From positions 56,295-120,294 of the forward strand of contig NZ_FQYX01000002.1 in NCBI RefSeq assembly GCF_900141935.1: DNA of 64,000 nt, in the 5' to 3' direction. Source of the DNA: Arenibacter nanhaiticus (GTDB lineage: Bacteria > Bacteroidota > Bacteroidia > Flavobacteriales > Flavobacteriaceae). Positions 18,605-26,611 of this stretch are shown in pieces. Made by a program: the position numbers and the translations under genes. The first letter of the stretch is position 1. Every line of letters starts with the position of its first letter. Below the pieces are notes generated by a model. It was not told where the DNA came from. It worked only from the letters and a program-made list of their open reading frames with translations, and ran no database searches.

Positions 18605-19492
18605 TCAGTTTTCTGTATAGTACAGCGTTTTTATAATTCCATCGGAAAGCCCAATTTTTGGCACATGAATTTTTTTAACCCCCAACCATTTGGCGGCGTT
18701 AATAAATATCCGGGTCGCGTGGATGATAACATCGGCCCTATCTGGATTTAAGCCCAATTCTGATACCCTTTCTTCGAAGGTAAGGCTTTGCAAAAAATGA
18801 TATTGCCCCTTTAACCATACATAAGACAAGGGATCTCCCAGCTTTCTGCCCGACATTTTGTGCAACTTATTGATATTCCCCCCCGAACCGATGATTGATA
18901 AGTTTGCCAGTCCTTTTACATTATTTTTTAGCCAAAGCTCCAATTCCTTCCAAAGGCCCTCATCGACCATATCATTTAATAATCGTACGGTTCCTATTTT
19001 AAAGGACTGGGAGATTTTTATTTCCCCTTCAGTAAATACGGTAAATTCCGTACTTCCCCCACCTACATCGATATAGAGGTAATTTTCATCCTTTTTAATG
19101 ACATTTTTTAGGTCTGTAGACGCTATTATAGAAGCCTCTTTTTCCCCATCGATGATTTCTATGTTGACGCCCGAGGCATCAAAAATTCCGGCAATCACCT
19201 CTTCCCCATTCGCGGCTTCTCGCATAGCAGATGTGGCACAAGCCATATATTTTTCTACCCCATGTACCTTCATCAGTAACTGAAAGGCTTTCATGGCATT
19301 GACCAAACGATCGGTGTTCCTATCAGAAATCCTTCCGTTTACAAAGACATCTTCTCCTAAACGAATTGGAAGTCTCACAAGAGCACTCTTTCTAAAGAGC
19401 GTTTTTTTACCTTCTTCCTCGATAACGTTATGGGTCAATAAACGGATTGCATTGGATCCTATATCTATAGCGGCAAATTTACGTACTTTCAA
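18605..19492 (-). CDS. ppx: Exopolyphosphatase / Ppx-GppA family phosphatase
   Basis: A 295-residue protein of the ASKHA fold. It begins at a TTG codon as MKVRKFAAIDIGSNAIRLL, containing the first phosphate-binding motif, and holds DVGGGSTEFTVF near residue 145 and SIIGSGGNINKL near 205. Family members remove terminal phosphate from polyphosphate or from pppGpp. It lacks the C-terminal HD domain of long Ppx enzymes, which fits the short Bacteroidota form. It lies 12 nt downstream of ppk1 on the same strand, in the order sixA-ppk1-ppx, so synthesis and breakdown of polyphosphate are encoded together. Exopolyphosphatase is preferred over guanosine pentaphosphatase because of this context. Confidence 0.9.
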   Translation of the reverse strand: MKVRKFAAIDIGSNAIRLLTHNVIEEEGKKTLFRKSALVRLPIRLGEDVFVNGRISDRNTDRLVNAMKAFQLLMKVHGVEKYMACATSAMREAANGEEVIAGIFDASGVNIEIIDGEKEASIIASTDLKNVIKKDENYLYIDVGGGSTEFTVFTEGEIKISQSFKIGTVRLLNDMVDEGLWKELELWLKNNVKGLANLSIIGSGGNINKLHKMSGRKLGDPLSYVWLKGQYHFLQSLTFEERVSELGLNPDRADVIIHATRIFINAAKWLGVKKIHVPKIGLSDGIIKTLYYTEN

Positions 19493-19504
19493 TAGTCAAT
19501 AATT

Positions 19505-21583
19505 TTAAGAATTTAATTTATTTAGGTAATAGTCGTACATCGCAAATTGAGAACGGACCTTCTTTTGGTCATTTTCCCTATAAGCATTATCCTGTTTTTC
19601 GGAAAAAACACGTGCTTTTACATTGTCTTGCCAACAAATTTCGAAAGTATCCAACAATTCTTGTTTAACATCCTGATCATAGATAGGCACTCCCACCTCT
19701 ACACGGTAATCTAAATTTCTAGTCATCCAATCTGCTGATGATATATAAACTTTTGGACTACCATCATTCCCGAAAATAAAAACTCTTGGATGCTCCAAGA
19801 ATTTATCGACAATACTGATTGCTTCAATATTCTCGCTCATTCCCTTTACTCCAGGTACCAAACAGCAAATTCCTCTTATTATCAATTGAACCTTTACCCC
19901 TGCCTGACTGGCTTCGTACAATTTATCGACCATTTTATAAGAAGTAAAACTATTCATTTTAATTTTTATAAAGGCTTCTTTTCCTTCCTTTGCATTTCGT
20001 ATTTCCTTATCTATCAGGCGTTTAAAAACATTCTTAGTATAATGAGGAGAAACTACAAGGTGTTTATATTTGTTGATTTTATAGGTAGTCTCAAAGAAAT
20101 CGAAGACTTTGTTCAGTTCTTTCAAGATTCCTTGATGGGCTGTAAACAAGGTATAATCGGTATATATCTTAGCCGTGGACTCGTTAAAGTTCCCAGTACT
20201 CAAAAACCCGTATCGCTTTATTTCGTTTCCTTCTTCGCGTTCTACCAAACAGATTTTACTGTGAACTTTAAGTCCGCGGACACCAAAGATCAGTTTCACA
20301 CCCTCTGCTTGCAATTGCTCGGCATATTTAATATTTGCCTGCTCATCAAATCTTGCTTGCAACTCTATCTGCACCGTTACATGCTTTCCATTTTTTACGG
20401 CATTGATCAAAGACGCGGCAACTTGTGAATTATTAGCGAGTCTATAGACCGTAATTTTAATATTGCGAACCTTAGGATCTAAGGCCGCTTCTCTCAAAAA
20501 TTTTATAATATAGGAAAACGTCTGAAATGGAGTGTATTGCAAAAAGTCCTTCTCTGCAATTCGTTCAAAAAGGCTTCCTTCCATAGAAATCCCTTTTACC
20601 GGTAAAGGCAATATTTTCTCATACATCAAATCCTGCCTTCCTAAGCTAGGGAACCCCATATAATCACGTCGATTATGATATCTTCCTCCCGGAATTACAC
20701 TATCGGTATCCTCTACATCCATTTTATCTTTCAGGAAGGTCAAAGTATCTTCCCCTATATTCTTATCGTATACGAACCGTACCGGGTCACTTATTTTACG
20801 ATGCTCTACACTAGAGGAAATCTTTTCAATAAAACTCTTGCTTAGATCATTATCCATATCGAGCTCGGCATCCCGCGTAATTTTGATCATATGTGCCGAT
20901 ATAGATTCGTAATCGAACATATTGAAGACACTTCCCAAACAATACCGGATCACGTCGTCCAACATAATAATATAACTCCTATCTCCCTCCTTAGGCAAGA
21001 CTACAAACCTGTCTATTTCTTTAGGAATCTCAATAAGTGCATAGCGTTTTTCTTTTTTTCCAATGGTCTTATCATCGGATTTTTTCAAGATCAGTTTTAT
21101 TGCCAAGTATGCCGCGGTATCATTCAGCATTGGGAATTCTGTAAGATCATTTAAAATAATGGTCATTAAAACAGGACTCACCTTTTCCAGAAAGTAATTT
21201 TTTATAAACTGGGATTGCCCTTCAGATATTTCCGTTTCATTGATCAGGAAAATATTCTTGGTCTCCAATTCGGCTTCAATATCCCCTAGTATTTCTAAAC
21301 TTCTAGTTTGTTGATTAATTACTATGTTGGTTATTTCTTCTAGGAGATCTTTTGCCTTTTCTCCTCCCAGAACACTTTTTCCCGTTTTACCTGCATCTAC
21401 AATTCTTTTTACCGTTGCATAGCGCACCTTAAAGAATTCGTCCAAATTATTAGAAAAAATCCCTAAAAACCGAAGTCGCTCAATTAGGGGAACATTTATA
21501 TCAGCACTCTCTTGCAGTACTCTGGCATTAAAACTTAACCAACTAATTTCTCGGTTAATATATTGGAATTTATTTTTATTCAT
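19505..21583 (-). CDS. ppk1: Polyphosphate kinase 1
   Basis: A 692-residue enzyme that polymerises phosphate from ATP. It shows the four-domain PPK1 layout: N-terminal INREISWLSFNARVLQE, head domain, and two phospholipase-D-like C-terminal domains. The catalytic His is in LKVHSKICLVER (near residue 436), followed by STGNFNESTAKIYTDYTLF, and the second HKD-like region includes IRGICCLVPG and SADWMTRNLDYRVEVGVPI. Length is usual for the family (about 690). The ATG abuts the stop of sixA, and ppx follows 12 nt after, so the three genes form an operon. Confidence 0.96.
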   Translation of the reverse strand: MNKNKFQYINREISWLSFNARVLQESADINVPLIERLRFLGIFSNNLDEFFKVRYATVKRIVDAGKTGKSVLGGEKAKDLLEEITNIVINQQTRSLEILGDIEAELETKNIFLINETEISEGQSQFIKNYFLEKVSPVLMTIILNDLTEFPMLNDTAAYLAIKLILKKSDDKTIGKKEKRYALIEIPKEIDRFVVLPKEGDRSYIIMLDDVIRYCLGSVFNMFDYESISAHMIKITRDAELDMDNDLSKSFIEKISSSVEHRKISDPVRFVYDKNIGEDTLTFLKDKMDVEDTDSVIPGGRYHNRRDYMGFPSLGRQDLMYEKILPLPVKGISMEGSLFERIAEKDFLQYTPFQTFSYIIKFLREAALDPKVRNIKITVYRLANNSQVAASLINAVKNGKHVTVQIELQARFDEQANIKYAEQLQAEGVKLIFGVRGLKVHSKICLVEREEGNEIKRYGFLSTGNFNESTAKIYTDYTLFTAHQGILKELNKVFDFFETTYKINKYKHLVVSPHYTKNVFKRLIDKEIRNAKEGKEAFIKIKMNSFTSYKMVDKLYEASQAGVKVQLIIRGICCLVPGVKGMSENIEAISIVDKFLEHPRVFIFGNDGSPKVYISSADWMTRNLDYRVEVGVPIYDQDVKQELLDTFEICWQDNVKARVFSEKQDNAYRENDQKKVRSQFAMYDYYLNKLNS

Positions 21584-22069
21584 TTATTTTAATTGTTTCG
21601 GAAATAACGTTCGAACCGTAGTTCCCTTTTCAACGGTATTCCAATCATTTGTATCAAATTTTAACTGCACCAGACCACTGGTAGAAACATTGTTTATATA
21701 TTGGTTTCCTAAAGAATTTGCTATATGGGTAAAGGCCTCATTATGACCAAAAATCATAACTGTCTCTAGCTTATTGTCCAAATTCCTTATAAACTGATAG
21801 ACATCCTCTCCTGAAAAATCGTACAATTGATGCACTACTTCTAACTGCGAAAACGGCACATTGACAGTTCTTAAAAAAATCATAGCCGTATGCAATGCCC
21901 TATTGGCCGGACTGGAAAATGCGGCATCGATTTTCACAGGAGCAGCACTAAAGGTACTCGCCACCAATCCTGCATCTTTTATTCCTCTTTCCATTAAAGG
22001 CCTGTCTCTATCGGACACCTTATATTCCCAGGATGATTTACCGTGTCTCATTAAAATTAAGGTTTTCAT
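21584..22069 (-). CDS. sixA: SixA-type histidine phosphatase
   Basis: A 161-residue member of the histidine phosphatase (phosphoglycerate-mutase-like) superfamily. It begins MKTLILMRHGKSSWEYKVSD, with the catalytic RHG, and has FSSPANRALHTAMIF and VMIFGHNEAFTHIAN with the second catalytic His. SixA removes phosphate from phosphohistidine in signalling proteins; in this lineage the target is unknown. It is the first gene before ppk1, with no bases between them, which suggests a role tied to phosphate or polyphosphate. pdxH lies 81 bp upstream on the same strand and may be co-transcribed. Confidence 0.88.
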   Translation of the reverse strand: MKTLILMRHGKSSWEYKVSDRDRPLMERGIKDAGLVASTFSAAPVKIDAAFSSPANRALHTAMIFLRTVNVPFSQLEVVHQLYDFSGEDVYQFIRNLDNKLETVMIFGHNEAFTHIANSLGNQYINNVSTSGLVQLKFDTNDWNTVEKGTTVRTLFPKQLK

Positions 22070-22150
22070 GTGTACAATTTTATGGTTTTATTGATTCACT
22101 AATTCCCTCCCAAAACACCCGTGAGAAACAAGAACGGTACCGACTTTCTA

Positions 22151-22798
22151 TTAGGGTGCCAGTCGTTCTATTTTCCAGTCAAAATCTGGCTGCAGGCTAT
22201 AACGGATCCTATCGTGTAAACGGTTGGGCCGTCCCTGCCAAAATTCTATTGAAACGGGCTTTACGATGAAGCCGCCCCAATACATTGGTCGCTCTACCTC
22301 CTTATTTTCATAAGACCTTTCCAAATCCTTTAATTTCTCCTCTAAAAACTCTCTATCCGGAATTACGGAACTCTGACGAGAGACTATAGCCCCTAATTTA
22401 CTCCCTAAAGGTCTGGACTCAAAGTAGCCATCGGATAAATTTTCGGCAATTTTTTCGGCATTCCCTTTTATGATGACCTGTCTTTCCATATTAGGCCAAA
22501 AAAATGAAATACAAACTTTAGGATTTTGGGCGATGGCCTTTCCTTTTTCGCTTTCGTAATTGGTATAAAATATAAAGCCTTCATAGGTGTATTTCTTTAA
22601 TAATACCACCCGATTTTTTGGAAAACCATCTAAACCTACCGTGGATACCGTCATAGCATTGGGCTCATCTACTCCTTCCGAAGCCTCTACCTCATAAAAC
22701 CACTTTTGAAACAATTCCATAGGATTAGCAGAAATAGCACCTTCTGTCAGGGCACTTTTCTCATAGGATTTTCGATAATTCCCTAGGTCTTTTTGCAT
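22151..22798 (-). CDS. pdxH: Pyridoxamine 5'-phosphate oxidase
   Basis: A 215-residue FMN enzyme that converts pyridoxine or pyridoxamine phosphate to pyridoxal phosphate. Motifs: MQKDLGNYRKSYEKSALTEG at the start, NAMTVSTVGLDGFPKNRVVL (FMN region), FIFYTNYESEKGKAIAQNP, FFWPNMERQVIIKGNAEKI, and the C-terminal EFWQGRPNRLHDRIRYSL that carries the substrate-binding arginines. Length is standard. A TAnnTTTG box (TAGGTTTG) lies about 55 bp upstream. It precedes sixA on the same strand with an 81-bp gap. Confidence 0.95.
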   Translation of the reverse strand: MQKDLGNYRKSYEKSALTEGAISANPMELFQKWFYEVEASEGVDEPNAMTVSTVGLDGFPKNRVVLLKKYTYEGFIFYTNYESEKGKAIAQNPKVCISFFWPNMERQVIIKGNAEKIAENLSDGYFESRPLGSKLGAIVSRQSSVIPDREFLEEKLKDLERSYENKEVERPMYWGGFIVKPVSIEFWQGRPNRLHDRIRYSLQPDFDWKIERLAP

Positions 22799-22852
22799 GT
22801 GAAATCTTTAATATTTTGAACAATACTAGTATTTACACAAATTTGCGCAAAA

Positions 22853-22860
22853 CAAACCTA
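22853..22860 (-). promoter_or_regulatory. pdxH promoter -7 box
   Basis: The minus strand reads TAGGTTTG (TAnnTTTG), with a predicted leader of about 50 nt before the pdxH ATG. No -33 TTTG is seen at the usual distance. Confidence 0.45.
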
Positions 22861-23193
22861 ATCACGAAAAGTACATCGGTTTATTTTGGATATGTTTCCT
22901 AATTAAAACAAACTATTATTAATAGTACAAGATTTTAACGAAGAAGATATAGAATATATTTTGAACGCATGGGATCGGGAACATTTTTTATTTTATATCG
23001 CTATATATGGCAAATATACCCCATGAAAATACACCCTTTTTCCCTAAAATTTGAATATTTTATAAATGATGTAAATTTCTCTTGCGTCAGTGTACAGGAT
23101 TCCCCTATTTACGATTCCCCTAATACACCTTAATGAACATCAATTAACTTCCACTCCTATCACTCCTAAGGGCAATGATTCATTTACTGGTTA

Positions 23194-23280
23194 TTTTGCG
23201 TTAGGGACCGCGGCGGCATCCCCGCAGCAGCGCAAGGGATATAGCCAAGGGCCCGCCCGACGAAGGAGGGAACGCCCAAA
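23194..23280 (+). repeat. 87-bp GC-rich structured repeat, copy 1
   Basis: This GC-rich block stands out in an AT-rich spacer. It is the same sequence, with two mismatches (at 23230 and 23250), as the reverse complement of 60838-60924. It can fold: GCGTT at 23198-23202 pairs with AACGC at 23271-23275 to close the element, GGC-ATCCC (23215-23222) pairs with GGGAT...GCC (23236-23246), and CCC pairs with GGG at 23256-23270. This gives a compact multi-stem shape like a small structured RNA or a REP-type element. I see no transposase nearby. Confidence 0.85.
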
Positions 23281-23367
23281 GTAAATTGTTAAAGGCTATA
23301 GGAATCCAGAATCGACATTTTTTAATTGGGTCCGATCATTTTTATGAGACCTAGCATCAATAAAAAC

Positions 23368-24273
23368 CTACAGGTCAAACTCCTTGCCGTCATCAGCCAG
23401 GGCGACGTTGGAGAAAATTGTCTCAGCCTCTTCTTTAAACAGCTCTATAGATTTATAGCGGGTTGAAAAATGCCCTAGAATAAGTTTGCCTACATTGGCC
23501 GCTTTAGCAATACTTGCTGCTTCCTTTGCAGTGGCATGTTTTGTTTTTGGCGCCAAATCTTTTTCGGTCTCCAAAAATGTAGCCTCGTGATACAATACAT
23601 CTACATCTTTAATCAGTGGAACAATCGATGTTGTATAGGCAGTATCGCTGCAGAAAGCATAGCTCTTAGGCTTTGGAGGATCAAAAGTGAGCTCGGCATT
23701 TGGGACAAGTTTATTATCATCTAATCTAATATCCTTTCCATTCTTTATATTCTGATAATAGCAGCGATCTATTCGATATTTTTCGGCTGCCGCGACATTT
23801 AATTGCCGTAACCCCGGCTTTTCCTTGAACAAAAAACCATTGGTATAAACTCTGTGTTGTAGTGGAATGGTAGAAACGCTTACCGTATCGTCCTCAAAAA
23901 TAAGTTCTGAATCCGAAGACGTTAATTCATGAAACAACAGCGGATAATTGGTCCAGGAATCTCCAAGCTTTAAAAGTAGGGTTAAAGCTTCCTTGATGCC
24001 TTTGGGCCCGTATACGTGTAATGGCGTTTTTCTTCCCAACAAACGAAAGGTGGAGACTAGCCCTGGTAAGCCAAAAAAATGATCTCCGTGTAAATGTGAA
24101 ATAAAAATATGGTTGATCCTGGAAAACCTGACCTTATTCTTGCGCAATTGTACCTGGGTACCTTCCCCGCAATCTATTAAAAATAGGTGGTTTTTAATTT
24201 CGAGAACTTGGGCTGTAGGATTATTTAAAGACCTTGGTGTAGCCGCATAACAACCCAGTATATTTAATTTCAT
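23368..24273 (-). CDS. rnz: Ribonuclease Z
   Basis: A 301-residue metallo-beta-lactamase-fold endonuclease that cuts the 3' trailer from tRNA precursors. The zinc motif HLHGDHFFGLPGL lies near residue 60 after LIDCGEGTQVQLRK. Other ligands are in FCSDTAYT (Asp), VLYHEATFLE (His/Glu) and LILGHFSTRYK (last His). Length and order of motifs fit the family. It lies downstream of the STAS-like gene and the pyr genes on the same strand, but a 322-bp gap separates them. Confidence 0.95.
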   Translation of the reverse strand: MKLNILGCYAATPRSLNNPTAQVLEIKNHLFLIDCGEGTQVQLRKNKVRFSRINHIFISHLHGDHFFGLPGLVSTFRLLGRKTPLHVYGPKGIKEALTLLLKLGDSWTNYPLLFHELTSSDSELIFEDDTVSVSTIPLQHRVYTNGFLFKEKPGLRQLNVAAAEKYRIDRCYYQNIKNGKDIRLDDNKLVPNAELTFDPPKPKSYAFCSDTAYTTSIVPLIKDVDVLYHEATFLETEKDLAPKTKHATAKEAASIAKAANVGKLILGHFSTRYKSIELFKEEAETIFSNVALADDGKEFDL

Positions 24274-24595
24274 ATGTGGATATTTATTGTTTTTTACCGG
24301 TCATACTTCGGCTGCGCTCAGTACAAGCATGTAAGTCCCCTAACTGAATCCGTATTTCCGACCAGTCTTCGGTCATGCTCATTTCATAAGGTTTATAATT
24401 TGTATGGACAGCGATTTTCATGTTCGCTGAACACAAATTTTTCCCTTACCCGGACTAGAGATTCAACTACGGATTTCTGTTTAGAAACCAGCTTTTGGGT
24501 CTAGGGTATACGTTGAAAGGCAAGCGTAAATTTAGGCCGTCCAAGGCCTCCCAAATAATTATAGAAACAACGGTGTTAGATTAAAGGACCTTAAC
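24274..24595. other. Spacer between rnz and the STAS-like gene with imperfect repeats
   Basis: 322 bp without a supported gene. It contains a TTCGGCTGCGCTCAGTAC-type segment (24308-24326) of a kind I have seen as intergenic debris in flavobacteria, and two loosely related segments around 24340-24360 and 24460-24480 (CTGAATCCGTATTTC and CAACTACGGATTTC). A 76-residue frame on the plus strand here looks spurious. Confidence 0.45.
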
Positions 24596-24928
24596 TTACA
24601 GCTCCAAATCTCTTTCTATTTCTTCCATTTCTATAATATCCATCGCCTCTTGCAAGGTTGGCACCACACAAATCTTGTCTGGAACCTCCTCATAAGAAAC
24701 CTTATCGGTCACCAAAACAAATGATTTTTTTGATTTGCGATGGGTATCAGAAATTTCCAAAAATTCCAATACGTGATCCGGTGTAAGTTTAGAAAATGAA
24801 AAAAGGTTTAAAACGATATGATCATTTTTAATTTTTGGATACGCTTCATTTAGATTACTCAAAAAACTATTTAATGAGGTATTCTCTTGAAGAACAACTG
24901 TGGTATTCCCTTCTTTAGTCAGAATCAT
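24596..24928 (-). CDS. Small STAS-like protein
   Basis: A 110-residue cytoplasmic protein. Its alternation of short strands and helices (NHIVLNLFSFSKLTPDHVLEF-like core, then KKSFVLVTDKVSYEEVP and ICVVPTLQEAMDIIEMEE) resembles a STAS or anti-sigma-antagonist fold. I recall that this gene is often mislabelled ribonuclease Z in flavobacteria because it sits next to rnz; it has no metallo-beta-lactamase motif. It begins seven nt after the stop of pyrB, so it belongs to the pyrR-pyrB transcription unit. Function is unknown. No serine in the usual phosphorylation position can be assigned with confidence. Confidence 0.7.
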   Translation of the reverse strand: MILTKEGNTTVVLQENTSLNSFLSNLNEAYPKIKNDHIVLNLFSFSKLTPDHVLEFLEISDTHRKSKKSFVLVTDKVSYEEVPDKICVVPTLQEAMDIIEMEEIERDLEL

Positions 24929-24935
24929 AATAACA

Positions 24936-25862
24936 TTATTTAATTTTTGATGCCAATAAATAAATCACTGCCATACGAATGGCCACACCATTTTCTACCT
25001 GATTTAGAATAATGGATTGTTTCGAATCTGCCACATCGCTGGTTATTTCCACACCTCGATTGATGGGTCCAGGGTGCATGATCACTATTTCCTTGTCCAA
25101 GCTGTCTAGCAAGGCCTTGTTTACCCCAAACTGTTGGGTATATTCCCTTGTTGTCGGAAAATAACTTATATCGAGTCGTTCATTTTGAATCCTGAGCATA
25201 TTGGCAACATCGCACCAATTTAAAGCTTTCCGCAAATCTGTTTCCACCGTCACCCCCAAAGACTCTATATATTTGGGCATTAAAGTTTTAGGACCACAAA
25301 CCTTTACGTTTGCTCCCTGCAATTTTAAGGCAAAAATATTGGATAACGCTACTCTTGAGTGTAGAATATCGCCAACGATCACCACGTTTTTCCCAGCCAC
25401 ATCGCCTAATTTTTCCCTGATAGAATAAGAATCCAGTAAGGCTTGGGTAGGGTGTTCGTGGGCACCATCTCCAGCATTAACGATAGCTGCCTTTACATGT
25501 TTCGACAAAAATATTCCTGCTCCGGGATTGGGGTGACGCATCACCACCATATCTACCTTCATCGAAAGAATATTGTTAACGGTATCGATAAGGGTTTCCC
25601 CTTTTTTCACAGAAGATTGTCCTGCAGAAAAATTGACGACATCGGCCGATAATCTTTTTTCTGCCAATTCAAAAGAGAGTCTTGTACGGGTACTATTTTC
25701 AAAAAAGATATTCGCAATAGTAATATCGCGCAATGAAGGTACTTTCTTTATGGATCGGTTGATAACCTCTTTAAAATGATCTGCTGTTTCTAAAATGAGC
25801 TGAATATCCGATTCTTTAAGATATTTAATTCCCAACAAGTGATTTACACTTAATTCAGCCAT
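24936..25862 (-). CDS. pyrB: Aspartate carbamoyltransferase catalytic subunit
   Basis: A 308-residue enzyme that makes N-carbamoyl-aspartate in pyrimidine synthesis. It shows the carbamoyl-phosphate site FFENSTRTRLSFELAEKRL (near residue 55), HPTQALLDSYSI, VVIVGDILHSRVALSN and the aspartate-binding MHPGPINRGVEI near residue 265. Length is normal. It starts three nt after pyrR and is followed by the STAS-like gene. No pyrI-type regulatory subunit gene is nearby, so the enzyme is probably an unregulated trimer, with control through PyrR or transcription. Confidence 0.96.
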   Translation of the reverse strand: MAELSVNHLLGIKYLKESDIQLILETADHFKEVINRSIKKVPSLRDITIANIFFENSTRTRLSFELAEKRLSADVVNFSAGQSSVKKGETLIDTVNNILSMKVDMVVMRHPNPGAGIFLSKHVKAAIVNAGDGAHEHPTQALLDSYSIREKLGDVAGKNVVIVGDILHSRVALSNIFALKLQGANVKVCGPKTLMPKYIESLGVTVETDLRKALNWCDVANMLRIQNERLDISYFPTTREYTQQFGVNKALLDSLDKEIVIMHPGPINRGVEITSDVADSKQSIILNQVENGVAIRMAVIYLLASKIK

Positions 25863-25865
25863 GTT

Positions 25866-26405
25866 TTAATTTTTTACTAAATATATAACATCTTCCCCAT
25901 CGTTCTCTTCCCACAGAACCTTTACTTTCTCCCCATTTATAGCATCGACTTGACGTCCTCTATAATTGGGTTGAATAGGTAAATGTCTGCTAAAACGACG
26001 ATCTATTAACGTTAACAACTCTATTTCTAATGGTCTTCCAAAAGATTGGATTGCCGTTAAAGCTGCCCGTATACTGCGTCCTGTGTAGAGGACATCGTCT
26101 ACAAAAACCACTTTTTTATCTTCTACCAGAAAATCTATTTTGGTTTTATTGGCTTCCAAGGGTTTTTCTCCCCTTCTAAAATCGTCCCGATAAAAGGTAA
26201 TATCCAGGAAGCCTAGATTTATTTCTTTTACCCCGTATTCTTCTTTTAGGAGTTTTGCAAGTCTTGCCGCCAAAAAGGTACCTCTGGGTTGTATTCCAAT
26301 AAGCACGGTATCCTTAAAATCCAAATGATTTTCTAATAACTGACAAGCCAAGCGATGCAGGATGATATTTATTTCTTTCGAGGAGAGTAATATTTTTTGA
26401 CTCAT
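25866..26405 (-). CDS. pyrR: Bifunctional pyr operon regulator / uracil phosphoribosyltransferase
   Basis: A 179-residue phosphoribosyltransferase-fold protein. I choose the ATG at 26405 (MSQKILLSSKEINIILHRLA), which gives the usual PyrR length; the frame is open further upstream but that stretch overlaps the predicted promoter. The PRPP loop is VVFVDDVLYTGRSIRAALTA, and IGIQPRGTFLAARL and LIDRRFSRHLPIQPNYRG are also typical. In Firmicutes PyrR binds leader RNA. Here I see no attenuator in the leader, so it may act mainly as an enzyme. It is the first gene of pyrR-pyrB-STAS. Confidence 0.93.
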   Translation of the reverse strand: MSQKILLSSKEINIILHRLACQLLENHLDFKDTVLIGIQPRGTFLAARLAKLLKEEYGVKEINLGFLDITFYRDDFRRGEKPLEANKTKIDFLVEDKKVVFVDDVLYTGRSIRAALTAIQSFGRPLEIELLTLIDRRFSRHLPIQPNYRGRQVDAINGEKVKVLWEENDGEDVIYLVKN

Positions 26406-26433
26406 AGACAATTTGGCCAACGCTTTTGATTCA

Positions 26434-26441
26434 CAAAAATA
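26434..26441 (-). promoter_or_regulatory. pyrR promoter -7 box
   Basis: The minus strand reads TATTTTTG (TAnnTTTG) 28 bp before the chosen ATG. It supports the start at 26405, because the longer reading frame would begin upstream of this promoter. Confidence 0.5.
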
Positions 26442-26557
26442 GGAATTTCTAACTAAAAAAAATCGTTTGCTATCAAATATAGCAACTAAAATATTCAATC
26501 TAATCTAAACAAAAGATTTATTATCTACTAACCTCCTGAAAGACATGAAACAAAAAG

Positions 26558-26590
26558 CAAAAAAAAAGCCTGGACGGTTGTCCAGGCTTT
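26558..26590 (-). terminator. rpsA terminator
   Basis: GC-rich stem AAAGCCTGGAC/GTCCAGGCTTT followed on the minus strand by a run of T, 21 bp after the rpsA stop. Confidence 0.9.
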
Positions 26591-26611
26591 TCCAATAAAA
26601 TTAACAAAAGC

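Larger units (their letters stand above)
22799..23367. other. Intergenic region with a repeat copy and a coding-like remnant
   Basis: 569 bp between pdxH and rnz. It holds the pdxH promoter box, a short coding-like stretch without a normal start (about 22906-23026) and, at 23194-23280, one copy of the 87-bp GC-rich repeat described separately. Nothing else is recognisable. Confidence 0.6.

Noticed and set aside
19790..20428. A 212-residue frame antisense to ppk1
   Set aside because: It is the complement of a conserved enzyme gene and has no plausible domain.
24274..24504. A 76-residue open frame on the plus strand starting at the rnz start region
   Set aside because: Cys-, Ser- and Phe-rich composition, no family resemblance, and it overlaps a spacer with repeat-like sequence; treated as noise.
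25866..26498. Longer PyrR starting at 26498
   Set aside because: The extra 31 residues overlap a -7 promoter box and are not seen in the family; the ATG at 26405 gives the usual length.
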